From positions 186,001 to 250,000 of the forward strand of contig NZ_VBSN01000049.1 in the NCBI RefSeq assembly GCF_006149045.1: a stretch of 64,000 nt of DNA, written 5' to 3'. Positions within the stretch are counted from its first letter, which is position 1. Every line of letters starts with the position of its first letter. The position numbers and the translations under genes are program-made. Positions 25,561 to 36,200 of this stretch are shown piece after piece. A model generated the notes under the pieces. It saw only the letters and a list, made by a program, of their open reading frames with translations. It searched no databases and had not been told where the DNA came from. The DNA comes from Dyadobacter flavalbus. GTDB lineage: Bacteria > Bacteroidota > Bacteroidia > Cytophagales > Spirosomataceae.

Positions 25561-26826
25561 TTAAGACTCTGCATGCATCTTTCCTGCAATCCAAATCAGT
25601 ACGGTTGCCAGCAGTATGGCCAGTCCGCAAACCATCCCGATAGCCGGCGCAGAAAAGCGAATGAACAAGAGTCCGGACATATAAATACCCAGTACATCCG
25701 CCTGATTGCTGAGGGCCATGTAAAACCCGAACTGTGCAGCAGCTATCTTTCGCCGGCAAACACTCATGAGTACAGGCAAGGCTGCTATACTGAACAGAGA
25801 CTCAAACATCTGCCGCAGAAGCAGACCTGACGTAGATACCATGGAATGCGTCCACGAAGCCCGAAACAGGGAAAAGCAAACAAAGCCCGCGCCCATAACC
25901 AATGTTACGCCGAATAACATGCGCAATGCCCCGATACGGTCCGACAGCCAGCCGCCGATTAATGCAATGGTTACAGCCGTCATGGTGCCGTAAGTTCCGC
26001 TGAGTACCGACACCGATGTATCGCTCCAGTTTAGTTTCTGTATCAGATGAAGTGTAAAGATGCGCTGGAACAGACGCTCGCTGATAAACACAGCAGCTAC
26101 TGCACAAAAGAGAAACAGGCTCCTGCGTACCAATATGGCATTTACAAGTTCCTTTGCCAGTTTGAAAAAAGGCTGTTTGCCAGAAGAATCCGTATGCTGC
26201 GAACTTGCAGCCCGGAATGACAAAAAAGCATGCTGCGGTTTTTCCCTGATAAAAAAAGTAAGTACGGTAAGCACCAGCAAAACAGCAGATTGAACAACAG
26301 CGGCAGTCTGGAAGCCGGAATGATGCATTACTACCGCAAGACCGGCCGAACCTATGGCCTGGCCACTTACCATGCCGCTCTTCATCAGCGCGTTGGTCCG
26401 CCCTCTCTCCGGTTCCGGCACTACCGTAATGGCCATGGCATCCACGCTGATATCCTGCAAAGAAGCAAACACACCATGCAGTACAAACGCACTGACCAGC
26501 ACATTGAATTCAGTTACCGGATCTGTAAAGAAAAGCAGCAGAAGGGAAGCCAGAAAAGCCATCACCTGCGAGAAAAGCACCCAGGGACGCCGCCTGCCCA
26601 TGCCGGAATCCTGGAATTTATCCACCAACGGCCCCCAAACGAACTTGAATGCCCAGGGCAATCCGACAAGAACGCCGAAATTAGCCAGTAACCTGGCATC
26701 TATCTGCTTTGCTGCAAGGTAATTTGTCACCGCGATCAGGGCAAAACCGGCAGGTATGCCCTGCATCACGTACAGGTAAAAAAAATAGAAATAACGCAGC
26801 TTTTGACTTTCTGTAAGCGTTTTCAT
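25561..26826 (-). CDS. AmpG-like major facilitator superfamily transporter
   Basis: The protein has 421 residues and 12 predicted transmembrane segments. Typical phrases are FYFFYLYVMQGIPAGFALIA near the N-terminus, LPWAFKFVWGPLVDKF, the inter-helix loop GRRRPWVL, and FASLQDISVDAMAI, which matches the AmpG/acetyl-CoA-transporter-like branch. AmpG proteins import muropeptides; other members carry siderophores or solutes, so the cargo here is uncertain. It is one gene downstream of the TolC-HlyD-ABC operon on the same strand, separated by about 105 bp, and probably has its own promoter. Confidence 0.85.
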   Translation of the reverse strand: MKTLTESQKLRYFYFFYLYVMQGIPAGFALIAVTNYLAAKQIDARLLANFGVLVGLPWAFKFVWGPLVDKFQDSGMGRRRPWVLFSQVMAFLASLLLLFFTDPVTEFNVLVSAFVLHGVFASLQDISVDAMAITVVPEPERGRTNALMKSGMVSGQAIGSAGLAVVMHHSGFQTAAVVQSAVLLVLTVLTFFIREKPQHAFLSFRAASSQHTDSSGKQPFFKLAKELVNAILVRRSLFLFCAVAAVFISERLFQRIFTLHLIQKLNWSDTSVSVLSGTYGTMTAVTIALIGGWLSDRIGALRMLFGVTLVMGAGFVCFSLFRASWTHSMVSTSGLLLRQMFESLFSIAALPVLMSVCRRKIAAAQFGFYMALSNQADVLGIYMSGLLFIRFSAPAIGMVCGLAILLATVLIWIAGKMHAES

Positions 26827-26931
26827 GCAGGTAAGCTACGTAATTTTTGCTGTAGTTATAAGTTTTTCAAAAAAACGCAGCACCTGTTTGCGTAAGGTTT
26901 CGGCTGATTTTCAGCAAATACCAGTGACAGT

Positions 26932-28422
26932 TTACCTTTCTGCAATGGACCCTACCGAATAGTAAAGCTGCGCAACGGCTTTCTGATACCCGGTTACAAG
27001 TTCGGCCATTTTAATTTTCATGTCAATCAGTTTGGTTTCACGGCTGTTTATCAGGAACAATGTACTCTCTCCCAGATCAAATTTGGCAAGTTCGCCATTG
27101 AGCAGGGTTTGCTGGTTTTCAATGCTCAGGTTCTGGATCGCCAGCTGTGATTCGTAAGCTACGAGATTGTTATAAGCATTGAGAATATTGGTGTTTATCT
27201 CGCGTCCGGTCTGTTTTACATCATACTGCAGGGCAAGTTGCTTTACTTTTATTTCCTGCAGTTTACCGCGCTGGGCTCTTAGGAACAACGGAAAAGAAAA
27301 GTCTACACCGAGCTTGTAATTACTCCATTGCAGGTCATAATATTCCGGAACGTAATTGCTGAAATCGGTTCTGCTGGTGATCAGTGAAGCACTGAGGTTG
27401 AGCTTGGGTTTTAGCATTTCCCGCCGGTAATTTCTTTCGAGCTGAAGCTGCAGGCTCTTACTCTTCAGCAACAGGAGTTCCGGATGTGTGCTGGCTGCAT
27501 TGCCGATCAGTGTCTCAAGCTGGTTTCTGTAATAAGCGGAAGCAGGCGGCTCGGTGTTCTGGGGAATTGTATTTTCGGCCAGTTCTACCGGTTCTTCCCG
27601 GTCATTCCAGAGATGATTGGACATCAGCAGGCGCGAGTTGTTCAGTTCCACTTTAATTTTTTCAAGCTGAAGACTGCGCTCCTGAAAAGTAATGGCAGCT
27701 TCTACCGAATCGATGGCGGGCTTGTCACCGAGCAGCGTTTGGTTTTTCACAGCCACAAACCTTTTGTATGCCAGATCGGCGCCTTCACGGATCAGTTCAA
27801 ACTGGCGGTAAGCATAAAACCAGTTCCAGTAATCTTTCACTGCGGCAAACCAGACCTGATTGATCTGTTTGATCTTCTCGGCTTCTGCATAATTCACCAT
27901 TACTTTAGACTGCCTCAGCGTATTTCTTCTCGAATCAATCAGAAATCCCTGTCCGATGGGAATGCTCAGCCCGAGCCCGGTAAGACCGGGTACGCCCGTC
28001 CGGGTTTCCGGGTTTGTATAAGTCCCTACAAAGCGGTCATATCCAACCTTCAGGTCTGCTCCTCCAAGCCAAACAGGAACTTTAAGTTCGTTCGACCAAT
28101 TGTTGTAATACTCCGTATTGCCGAATGTTTTCCTGCCAAAATAGCTTTTCAGGGCCGGATCAAAATCGCCCCAGGCCTGCTGTACTTTGGCCCTCGCCTC
28201 ATCGGTCAGCAGTCCGGCCTGCTTCACAACAGGATGATTGGCAAGAACAATCTGCTCGAAATCCTGCAATGCAAATACCCGCCCGGAACGGTTCAATGTG
28301 TCAGTTTGTGCATGACATGTCACAAAATGGATAACAAGCAGGAAAACCAAAGGAAGTACCGGCCTGTTTTTCGTTAATTGCTTTATGCTGAACATTATTA
28401 CTGCCCCTTTTATTGTCATCAT
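26932..28422 (-). CDS. TolC-family outer-membrane efflux channel
   Basis: The protein has up to 496 residues. The start ATG overlaps the stop of the upstream HlyD gene by 4 bp (ATGA), pointing to coupled translation; the signal peptide itself begins at an internal Met (MFSIKQLTKNRPVLPLVFLL, cut near CHA-QTD). The mature protein is long-helical with two outer-membrane factor repeats: QDFEQIVLANHPVVKQAGLL and a second half starting near TLIGNAASTHPELLLLKSKS. Channels of this family form trimeric outer-membrane tunnels that join HlyD-type adaptors. It is the last gene of a three-gene exporter operon. Confidence 0.88.
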   Translation of the reverse strand: MMTIKGAVIMFSIKQLTKNRPVLPLVFLLVIHFVTCHAQTDTLNRSGRVFALQDFEQIVLANHPVVKQAGLLTDEARAKVQQAWGDFDPALKSYFGRKTFGNTEYYNNWSNELKVPVWLGGADLKVGYDRFVGTYTNPETRTGVPGLTGLGLSIPIGQGFLIDSRRNTLRQSKVMVNYAEAEKIKQINQVWFAAVKDYWNWFYAYRQFELIREGADLAYKRFVAVKNQTLLGDKPAIDSVEAAITFQERSLQLEKIKVELNNSRLLMSNHLWNDREEPVELAENTIPQNTEPPASAYYRNQLETLIGNAASTHPELLLLKSKSLQLQLERNYRREMLKPKLNLSASLITSRTDFSNYVPEYYDLQWSNYKLGVDFSFPLFLRAQRGKLQEIKVKQLALQYDVKQTGREINTNILNAYNNLVAYESQLAIQNLSIENQQTLLNGELAKFDLGESTLFLINSRETKLIDMKIKMAELVTGYQKAVAQLYYSVGSIAER

Positions 28423-29771
28423 TTATTTGTTGCCTGTTCCTTCGGCTCGGCATTCAGGCTCGGCGGAAATCCGTTAAGCAGTCGCCAGATTTCGTACCAT
28501 AACGGAACAGACCTGAGAATAACACGGCCATAAACCCCCGATCCCTGCCGCAGCTGCTTGGGCCAGGGCTGATCTTTTTCAGGAACGGGATATGTTGGCT
28601 TCACCAGCAGACGGTACTTGCCGCCTTCGCTGCTCACAAGATCAATGACCGACACTTTTCCTGCAAAAGTACCCACAGCAACAGACGGCCAGCCGGAAAA
28701 CTGGACGGACGGCCAGCCTTCAAACTGCAGACGTACGTCACTGTTGTTCAGGATCAAAGGAACATCCATCCCGTCCACATAAATTTCTGCTGCTACCATC
28801 GGCGCCTCAGGCTGAAGCGTTGCAATGGATTCACCTTCCTTTATATTCTCACCGATCCCCGCCTTAAGCGTTTTGACCACAAATCCGCTCTGAGGCGCAC
28901 GGACGACATACAGGCCGCGACGGATGTTGATATTTGAAATCTCATTGCGCAGTTTGGAGATTTCGCCCTGCACACTTACCCTGCTGGAAACCGCCGAGCT
29001 CATATCAGACTGTGCCTTCGCCAGCGACTGTTCATATTCCGCTCTGATATTGTCCAGCTCGATGCGCGCATTCTGCAGCGACTGAATGGAATTGTTGAGC
29101 TTGTTTTGCTGACTGACCACTTTGGCATTGTCTTCCTGCAGTTTAAGCCTGCGGGATTCAATATCGGTCAATGAAAAAAGACCGTTGCGGTAACCGGTTT
29201 CGTACCGTTCAAGGCGCGCTTTGGCAATTTCATAAAACCGCTCAACCGCCACAAGCTCCGCACTGTCAATTTTCACGTAATTTTCAGCCTGCCGGACTTT
29301 GTTCTGCGCTGCATTGAGCTTGATCGTCAGACCTTTGTTCAATGCATTCATCTGAGCTGTTGTGGCTGCCATTTTCTGGGCTGCCGCTTCTTCGCTTCCC
29401 TGCTTGGCCCTGAGCTGTTCCTGCAGACGCAGCGGCAGTTCAGGGTCAAAATAGGACTGGCTGGTTTCCGAAATAATCAGGATTGTATCCCCTTTGTTTA
29501 CCTGCTGTCCTTCCCTTACGGCCCAGTGTTCAATGCGGCCACCAATCTGGTTCTGAACCGTCTGCGGCCTGTCTTCCGGCCTGAGTGCGGTAATATGCCC
29601 GCGGCCGGAAATGGTTTGCCGCCATGGCAAAAACAGAACTATGATGAAGAGCAGAAGCAGCACCAGCATGATCCTGCCCAGAAGCTTCGGCCCTCTCGTT
29701 TTCAGGATCTCGTTCCTGGAAAGAACGCTCATGTCCTCCCAAGTCTCATTTTCCAACAGATTACCAGTCAT
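28419..29771 (-). CDS. HlyD-family membrane fusion (periplasmic adaptor) protein
   Basis: The 450-residue protein has a short cytoplasmic N-terminus, one transmembrane helix (about 32-50, LGRIMLVLLLLFIIVLFLPW) and a first lipoyl half-motif (GGRIEHWAVREGQQVNKGDT). A long helical hairpin (about 110-290, rich in Gln/Ala/Glu) and the second half-motif (APQSGFVVKTLKAGIGENIK) with a beta-barrel follow. It would link an inner-membrane ABC exporter to TolC. It overlaps the upstream ABC gene by 11 bp and the downstream TolC gene by 4 bp, so the three are one operon. Confidence 0.9.
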   Translation of the reverse strand: MTGNLLENETWEDMSVLSRNEILKTRGPKLLGRIMLVLLLLFIIVLFLPWRQTISGRGHITALRPEDRPQTVQNQIGGRIEHWAVREGQQVNKGDTILIISETSQSYFDPELPLRLQEQLRAKQGSEEAAAQKMAATTAQMNALNKGLTIKLNAAQNKVRQAENYVKIDSAELVAVERFYEIAKARLERYETGYRNGLFSLTDIESRRLKLQEDNAKVVSQQNKLNNSIQSLQNARIELDNIRAEYEQSLAKAQSDMSSAVSSRVSVQGEISKLRNEISNINIRRGLYVVRAPQSGFVVKTLKAGIGENIKEGESIATLQPEAPMVAAEIYVDGMDVPLILNNSDVRLQFEGWPSVQFSGWPSVAVGTFAGKVSVIDLVSSEGGKYRLLVKPTYPVPEKDQPWPKQLRQGSGVYGRVILRSVPLWYEIWRLLNGFPPSLNAEPKEQATNK

Positions 29772-30768
29772 TGTTCACCTCGCTTTCTTCCAGTTCAAGA
29801 TCCGTAACAACCGCGAGCTTTTCGCTTCCTGTTACCATATCAAAGATTGTGTTCAGACTTGTCATAAATTTTTCAACGGCATAACTGATTTGTACTATAA
29901 TGACCTCTGCGGCTACAAACTGGCCCAGCGTCATCTGTCGCTCGATCACATAATAAGAGCCCAGCAGCAAGAGTCCGCCCATCAGGATGGTGCGTAAAAC
30001 GACCGAACTTGCAAAGAACTTTCTCAAAATCAGAAAATGGGCATTTCTGGCTTTCAGGTATTTGGACGTGATCTTGTCGGTTTCCAGAATCACTTTTGAG
30101 AGCTGTTCTGACCGGTACCGGTACTGGTCGAGATCCGCAGCTACGGATTCAAGATAGGCTACAACTTCATACTTGTACTCCGACTCATCTATGCTGGTAA
30201 GCACACCTCTTTTGTAAAACAGAGCCAGCATCAGGAGAATGACCAGCACCGTAAACACCCCGAAAACGACAAAAATCGGATGATAAAAGGAAAGCAGGAT
30301 TGCCGCAAAGAAAATCTGGACGGTGGATGCAACTACGTCCACAAGCAATTTGGTGAGCCCTTTCTGGATGGTGATCACATCAAAAAAACGGTTTACAAGT
30401 TCCGGCGGGTTTTCACCGCTGAGCTCTTTCTTTTTGATCCTCGGAAAACGGTAGGCAAATTCAAGTGCTGCTTTTGCAAAAATCTTTTGCTCGATTACTT
30501 CAACCAGTGTCAGCTGGCCGATCAGCAACAAGCCACCTGTTATAACGCCAAGCAGCACAACACCAATCAATATATACGTAGAACTGTAGAGCGCGCCGTT
30601 GGACAGAAAATTAAAAACAGCAGTTGTTCCCAGCGGGAGCGTAAGTCCGATCAGACCAATCAGTATGGCATAAATAAAAATATAGTTGATTGTAGTTCTT
30701 TCTACATAAAGTATCCCCATTAACCGTTCCCAGGGAGTTGGAGTTTCGACATGATGTCCTTTCTTCAT
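29761..30768 (-). CDS. ABC exporter transmembrane subunit lacking an ATPase domain
   Basis: This 335-residue protein matches only the membrane half of a type I secretion ABC exporter: six hydrophobic segments, with the usual LVEVIEQKIFAKAALEFAYR and GENPPELVNRFFDVITIQKG coupling-helix regions and GQFVAAEVIIVQISYAVEKF in the last helix. It stops at ELEESEVNNDW, just where the linker to the nucleotide-binding domain would begin. No Walker A, LSGGQ or Walker B sequence is seen here or in the two overlapping downstream genes. The overlap with HlyD argues against recent truncation by a simple stop mutation. The ATPase must come from elsewhere, or the protein has another role. Confidence 0.85.
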   Translation of the reverse strand: MKKGHHVETPTPWERLMGILYVERTTINYIFIYAILIGLIGLTLPLGTTAVFNFLSNGALYSSTYILIGVVLLGVITGGLLLIGQLTLVEVIEQKIFAKAALEFAYRFPRIKKKELSGENPPELVNRFFDVITIQKGLTKLLVDVVASTVQIFFAAILLSFYHPIFVVFGVFTVLVILLMLALFYKRGVLTSIDESEYKYEVVAYLESVAADLDQYRYRSEQLSKVILETDKITSKYLKARNAHFLILRKFFASSVVLRTILMGGLLLLGSYYVIERQMTLGQFVAAEVIIVQISYAVEKFMTSLNTIFDMVTGSEKLAVVTDLELEESEVNNDW

Positions 30769-31329
30769 CAGTTAGTATTTGTTTGTTTTCATTACATCTG
30801 CCTTTTAGTTCAAAAAGACCTTTTACAGCCAGGAAACCGGCCAGCGACTTTGTAATCTCAGAATTTTTAACTAAGCACCGGTACGTTTACAACTACGGTT
30901 TCCATACGTTGCCGGCTTCATTGATATAACTTTGTATTTACTTAAAAACCAAAGCATTGGAAATACGAAAAAAACTTTAACCGCTGAAAACATCCATGCA
31001 GCCGGAATACTTTGTAAGGAATGCAACAAGTAAATATTTAAAAAAAGACTGATATGGAAGGCGGCAAAGTCTACACTTCCTTGACGCTGGATAATTTTAA
31101 TCATAATTTAATGTGTTGAAACTTCATGTTCGTTTCACAAAAATATTGTGCCCGGCAAAGTGCATTGCCGGTTCAGAACAGACCGTCTGAACATCATAAA
31201 ACAGGGCCTTACAGCGTTAAAACGGCCTAAAAACCTGCATTTAAGTAACTGATATGCCTGTTTTCGAATACAGCCATATTGTCAGGTTATGTGCCAATAT
31301 TTCGTAAAAGTTCCGGGAAAATTACAGAT
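30769..31329. other. Gene-free region upstream of the exporter operon
   Basis: About 560 bp between the trehalase gene's 3' end and the exporter operon, all genes on the minus strand. A 77-codon minus-strand frame at 30871-31104 has no convincing features. The exporter promoter should lie here; I found no strong consensus match. Confidence 0.4.
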
Positions 31330-32895
31330 TCAACCTTCCAGTGTTCTGAATAACCTTTTATTCTTCATTCGCAGGTAAACCCCGTTTGTCCAGCCAAAAC
31401 CTTCCTGGACTTCGTATTCTCCGCCGCCGGCGATGAGGTTGGTGTCAGAGACATTGTATTTTTCGAGCATCTTTCCGGAATGTCTGAATTCCTTATCGAT
31501 CAGTCCGAGCCATTCTGCCGACAGTTCGTCAGCAATCTGGTGAAAATCATAATTCCGCAGTCCTTTGTAAACAATCCATTGCAAAGGCGCCCATCCGTTC
31601 GGGGCATCCCATTGCTGCCCTGATTTCACCCGGGATGTTAACAAGCCGCCGGATTTCATAAAACTCAGACGGATATATGCCTTCACAAAGCGCGCCTGCG
31701 GTTTGGAAGCCAGTTTGAAAAACAAGGGAAATGCACCGGCAAGCGTCACTGCTTTCGTAAAATCACGCTTTCTGAAATCATAGTCCATGTAATACCGCTT
31801 GCTGGCGTCCCAGAAGTAAGTCCGGATGGCACCGGCTCGTTTCCCCGCCTTTGTTTCGTAAGCATGTTGCAATTCCGTATTTTCTTCAAGCCGGTATGCT
31901 TCTGCAAGCGTTTTTTCCAGAAAATACATCAGGCAGTTCAGGTCAACCGGCAGAATATCCGTTGTGTGGATCGTTGCAAAATCATTTTCATCGGCAAACC
32001 AGCGACTGCTGAAATCCCAGCCGGATTCCGCCGCCGCCCTGATGTGGCGACAAGTAACTTCGGGCTGCACCTTGTGCTTTGTAAATGCTTCATGGCCAAG
32101 TTCCACATCTTCGATGTAGGATTCCGGCCTCGGTGTGCATTTATCATCCCAGTATCTGTTCAGGACATTTCCGTCAGGAAGTTTTACAAGCCTCCGGTGC
32201 GCACTGAAATCCCCGTTTGTATCGCCTGCATCCATCCAGTAATCGTATTCGCGCTGCATGTGCGGAAGGTATTTTTTCAGGATCTGCTTTCCTGCCACTT
32301 CGCTGTACAGCTTCACCATCAGGGAAAAGAAAGGCGGCTGCGAACGGCTCAGATAATATGTACGGTTGGCAGTAGGAATAAAGCCGAAACTCTCGATCAG
32401 ATAGGCAAAATTATTGATCATATGCCCCATCAGTTCTGTCTTTCCGGATTCTTTCAGTCCCAGCATTGTGAAATAAGTATCCCAGTAATAAATTTCCCGG
32501 AAACGTCCGCCCGGCACCACATAAGGTTCGGGCAACGGGATCAGGGAACCGCCGCGTTCCTGCTCTTCCGGCTGCCTTGTCAGCACAGGCCATAATCTTT
32601 CGATATGTTCTGAAACGGAACGGCTATGGTCGGGTTCAAACGGAGAGAGAATGTGGGCGGATATGCGAAAATATTTGTTGACAAAACCGGCGAGATCAAA
32701 TTCCGGGTGATCCTTTTCCTGTTGATATTTTTCATTGATCCATGCCGGATCCTGTAATGGAACAGCATCGGCAAAAGTTTTGGAGTCTTCAAAAATATGG
32801 CTGTTCTGAACGTCCTGGAACAAACTTCCGTACAAATCTTCCGGAGAAACAGGCGTATTTCCATAAGTAAATGAAGGTTCGGCAAGTGGGTACAA
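31330..32895 (-). CDS. treF: Trehalase, GH37, probably cytoplasmic
   Basis: The 521-residue protein carries both trehalase signatures: PGGRFREIYYWDTY (about 128-141) and QWDAPNGWAP (about 427-436). It also has the C-terminal GGGEYEVQEGFGWTNGV, where the catalytic Glu lies. It splits trehalose into two glucose by inversion. There is no signal peptide, which fits a cytoplasmic TreF-like enzyme rather than periplasmic TreA. It is a single gene, next to secreted carbohydrate-related proteins, and may use trehalose as carbon source or turn over an osmolyte. Confidence 0.95.
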   Translation of the reverse strand: MYPLAEPSFTYGNTPVSPEDLYGSLFQDVQNSHIFEDSKTFADAVPLQDPAWINEKYQQEKDHPEFDLAGFVNKYFRISAHILSPFEPDHSRSVSEHIERLWPVLTRQPEEQERGGSLIPLPEPYVVPGGRFREIYYWDTYFTMLGLKESGKTELMGHMINNFAYLIESFGFIPTANRTYYLSRSQPPFFSLMVKLYSEVAGKQILKKYLPHMQREYDYWMDAGDTNGDFSAHRRLVKLPDGNVLNRYWDDKCTPRPESYIEDVELGHEAFTKHKVQPEVTCRHIRAAAESGWDFSSRWFADENDFATIHTTDILPVDLNCLMYFLEKTLAEAYRLEENTELQHAYETKAGKRAGAIRTYFWDASKRYYMDYDFRKRDFTKAVTLAGAFPLFFKLASKPQARFVKAYIRLSFMKSGGLLTSRVKSGQQWDAPNGWAPLQWIVYKGLRNYDFHQIADELSAEWLGLIDKEFRHSGKMLEKYNVSDTNLIAGGGEYEVQEGFGWTNGVYLRMKNKRLFRTLEG

Positions 32896-33273
32896 TCTTG
32901 TTCTGTTTAGGTTGGAAACGGGAGTATAAAAAGCATCAGACCAGGCTTGCGCAACGCTCTCTTTTCAACCAGCAATTCACTTTTTCGATTCGGATCCAAT
33001 CCTTTGAAAAAGTTAAAAGCCTGCTTTTCAACAAGCTTGTTTGCCGTACTCTTCCTGGCATGCACCGGTATTACATTTACAGACCCGTAATTATCATGCC
33101 ACTTGTTTGCCAATGCGCTCTTTCCGGCTTACCTCGCCAGAACATGTAAAACTGAAAAACAAGCCGGATCACCGCCGGGTCGACTTCCGTTTAATAACTT
33201 TCCCCAAAGTTTATAGTAAACGGCAGCAGACATATGGATTATCTTTGATAAAAGTCAAACCAGCTCACGTTCT
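32896..33273. other. Divergent intergenic region between trehalase and the first propeller/malectin gene
   Basis: About 380 bp with no supported gene. It holds the plus-strand candidate box at 33240-33247 and should hold the trehalase promoter. Confidence 0.4.
33240..33247 (+). promoter_or_regulatory. Candidate -7 box of the first propeller/malectin gene
   Basis: TATCTTTG fits TAnnTTTG and ends 26 bp before the ATG at 33274. No good -33 TTTG is seen at 19-21 bp, so the call is weak. Confidence 0.35.
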
Positions 33274-36200
33274 ATGTCAATACATTTACTTTACCGATGC
33301 CTTGCAGACAGGAAACTTCTCTTCTTGTCCTTTTTTCTTTTCACAGCGGCAGTTGCCTTTGCACAGCCCGGCATTGAGTGGGGATGGCTGTACCCGAAAG
33401 CGGGCGTAGATAAATTAAGGTCTGTAACCGCAACCCGGGATGGCGGGTATATCGTTGCAGGTACTTTTTCTGCAATTCCCCCGTCTTCAGACTTTCAAAA
33501 TTTTGATGATTTCCGGGTCATAAAAATAGGATCATCCGGAATCGTTGAGTGGGAAAAGACATTGGGCGGCGCAGGATCGGAATACGAACCGCGCATCATT
33601 CAGACAACAGACGGCGGCTATCTGGTCGGAGGTACTTCGGGCTCCGATAAAAGTGCGGATAAATCGGAAAATGACCGCTCTGCAGTAGAACACGAACGCG
33701 GGGATTTCTGGGTTATCAGGCTTGCCGCCAACGGAACGATGCAATGGGAAAAAACCATTGGAGGCAACAAGTCGGACCGCTTGGCAGTAATAAGACAAAC
33801 TGCTGACGGCGGTTTTTTGCTGGGCGGTTCATCCTTTTCGGATATCAGCGCGGATAAAACAACAGCTGCAAGAGGCTGGGATGATTTCTGGATTGTCAAG
33901 ATCAATGCGAACGGAGCGATACAATGGGACAAAACTTTCGGAGGCAGCGGACAGGAAGGACTGGGCGGCTTGCTGATTACCCGTGACGGTATTCTTTTGG
34001 GAGGCTACTCGGATTCCAATGCAAGCGGCGACAAAAGCGAAAATGCGAAGGGTATCTGGGATTACTGGCTTGTAAAACTTTCACCCGACGGAACGAAGCT
34101 TTGGGACAAAACAATCGGCGGTGACCAATTTGACGAAATGGTCGATATGCAGGCTACCTCTGACGGCGGAGTAATCATCGGCGGAAACTCTGAATCAGGG
34201 ATAAGCGGAGACAAAAGTGAAAAAAGCGGTGGAGAATGGTACGACTACTGGATTGTGAAAACCGATGGTTTGGGGAATATACAGTGGGACAAAACCCTTG
34301 GAGGTTCAAAAGCGGAAAGTCTGGGATCGGTCAGACAAACTCCGGATGGAGGCTACATCATAAGCGGCGTGTCCAAATCAGGCATAAGCGGCAGTAAAAC
34401 ACTGCCCAGCAGAGGCACTTTCAGCGCATGGCTTGTGAGGCTGGATGCAACGGGTAAAAAGCTTTGGGAAAAGACCCCGGGCGGAGACGGAAGTGATGAT
34501 TTTGCAAGAGGAACACGCACGATCCCTACCGCAGATGGCGGCTATCTGATGATCGGATCGGCAGGCGGCTCTACCGGATCGGGTGACATCATGCAGAAAC
34601 CTTTGCAGGAAGACGGATGGATTGTCAAGCTGCAACCGGAAGGAAATACCCGGAAGCTGGCATTTTCTGCCGATTCACTGAATTTTAACCTCCTGAGTAC
34701 AACGCCTGATTCTGCTCAAAACGTAAGCATTTATGCCGACTCAGGTGTGCCCGCAATTACGCTTCGTACAACTACTGCCGACTGGCTTGATCTGCCTGCA
34801 CCGGCTTTGGGATCGTTGCCGATTACGGTTAAAACATCAGGTATTACGCCAAACCGGTATAGCGCCATGGTTACAGCCATAGCTCCCGGGTATGTAAGGG
34901 CGTTTCTGAAAGTTAAACTGGTACTTAAAGAGGCATCAATGCCTCCGAATCTCAGCCCGATTGAAGACAAGGCAGTGCTGCCGGGCGGGACACTCCGGTT
35001 TACTGTATTTGCGACTACAAGATATGGACAAACCAAGACATTTTCGCTTCTGAACCCGTTACCGGGTGCCACGATTAACGCCTCCACAGGTGCTTTCAGC
35101 TGGGCTGCATCTTCTGAGTTAGGATCCTATCCGTTTACCGTGAGAGTCAGTGACGTAAATTTCCCACATCTTTATGAAGACGAAACTTTTACAGTGCAGG
35201 TTGTGGAAGCCGCAGATATGAATGTCATCCGGATCAATGCAGGCGGCAAGGCTTTCACGACTGCCGACGGCCATGTGTTCCAGGCCGACACGTTCTATGT
35301 CAGCAATACCCGCACCAGCTCGATTAAGGGTGTCGATATCCTGAACACACAGGAAGACGAGCTGTATCGGACCGGCCGTTGCGATCATTCTTTCAGTTAC
35401 CGGATTCCTGTGCAAAGCGGTATTTACAGGGTTACACTGCATTTTGCCGAAATATACTGGGGCGTTTCTCCCAACCGTCCTGCCAATATTTACCGGCGAC
35501 GGTTCCACGTTGATGCAGAAGGCCAGAGAAAACTGGATGATTACAAAATTTTACAGAAAGCAGGCGCGCCGCTCACAGCGGTGCAGGAATCTTTTGAAGT
35601 AGGCGTTACTGACGGTTTTCTAGATCTGGATTTCCTGGAAGGCCGCAGTGACCTGCCCAGGGTTTCGGCCATTGAAGTAAGAGCCATTAAACCGTTGACA
35701 GTGCTGTCAGCAGCGCCGGTTGCGGATGCCTATGTACGCTACGGAAACAGCTCGCAGACCAATTATGGCCTTGAACAAACCATTGACCTGAAAGCGACCA
35801 CAAAGGACGAACTTGCCCGTACGGCATATATCAAGTTTTCAATGGCAAGTGTAAGAGATGTTATCGGTGCAAGGCTTCGCATTTATGGGCGAAACTACGA
35901 AGGCACCAACTACGTCCAGGTCGGACTAACCGGCATTGACAACGATAACTGGTCTGAAACCGGCATTACCGGAAGCAATGCACCAACCGGTCCTTCCACA
36001 TTTCTGAATTCGTTTGTTATAAATGACTACAGACACAGGGCCAAGTTTTTTGAAATCGACATTACCGAGTTTGCAAAAGCGCAGTTTGATCAGGACAAAA
36101 CACTGACTTTGATGCTTGCGGATATGTCTTCTGCCAATAAAAGGATCATTTTCAACAGCAGGGAAAATACGGTAAACCCGCCTGAGCTACTCTTATTTTC

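Noticed and set aside
30871..31104. 77-codon minus-strand frame upstream of the exporter operon
   Set aside because: Partly hydrophobic but without a convincing start or family; probably AT-rich chance.
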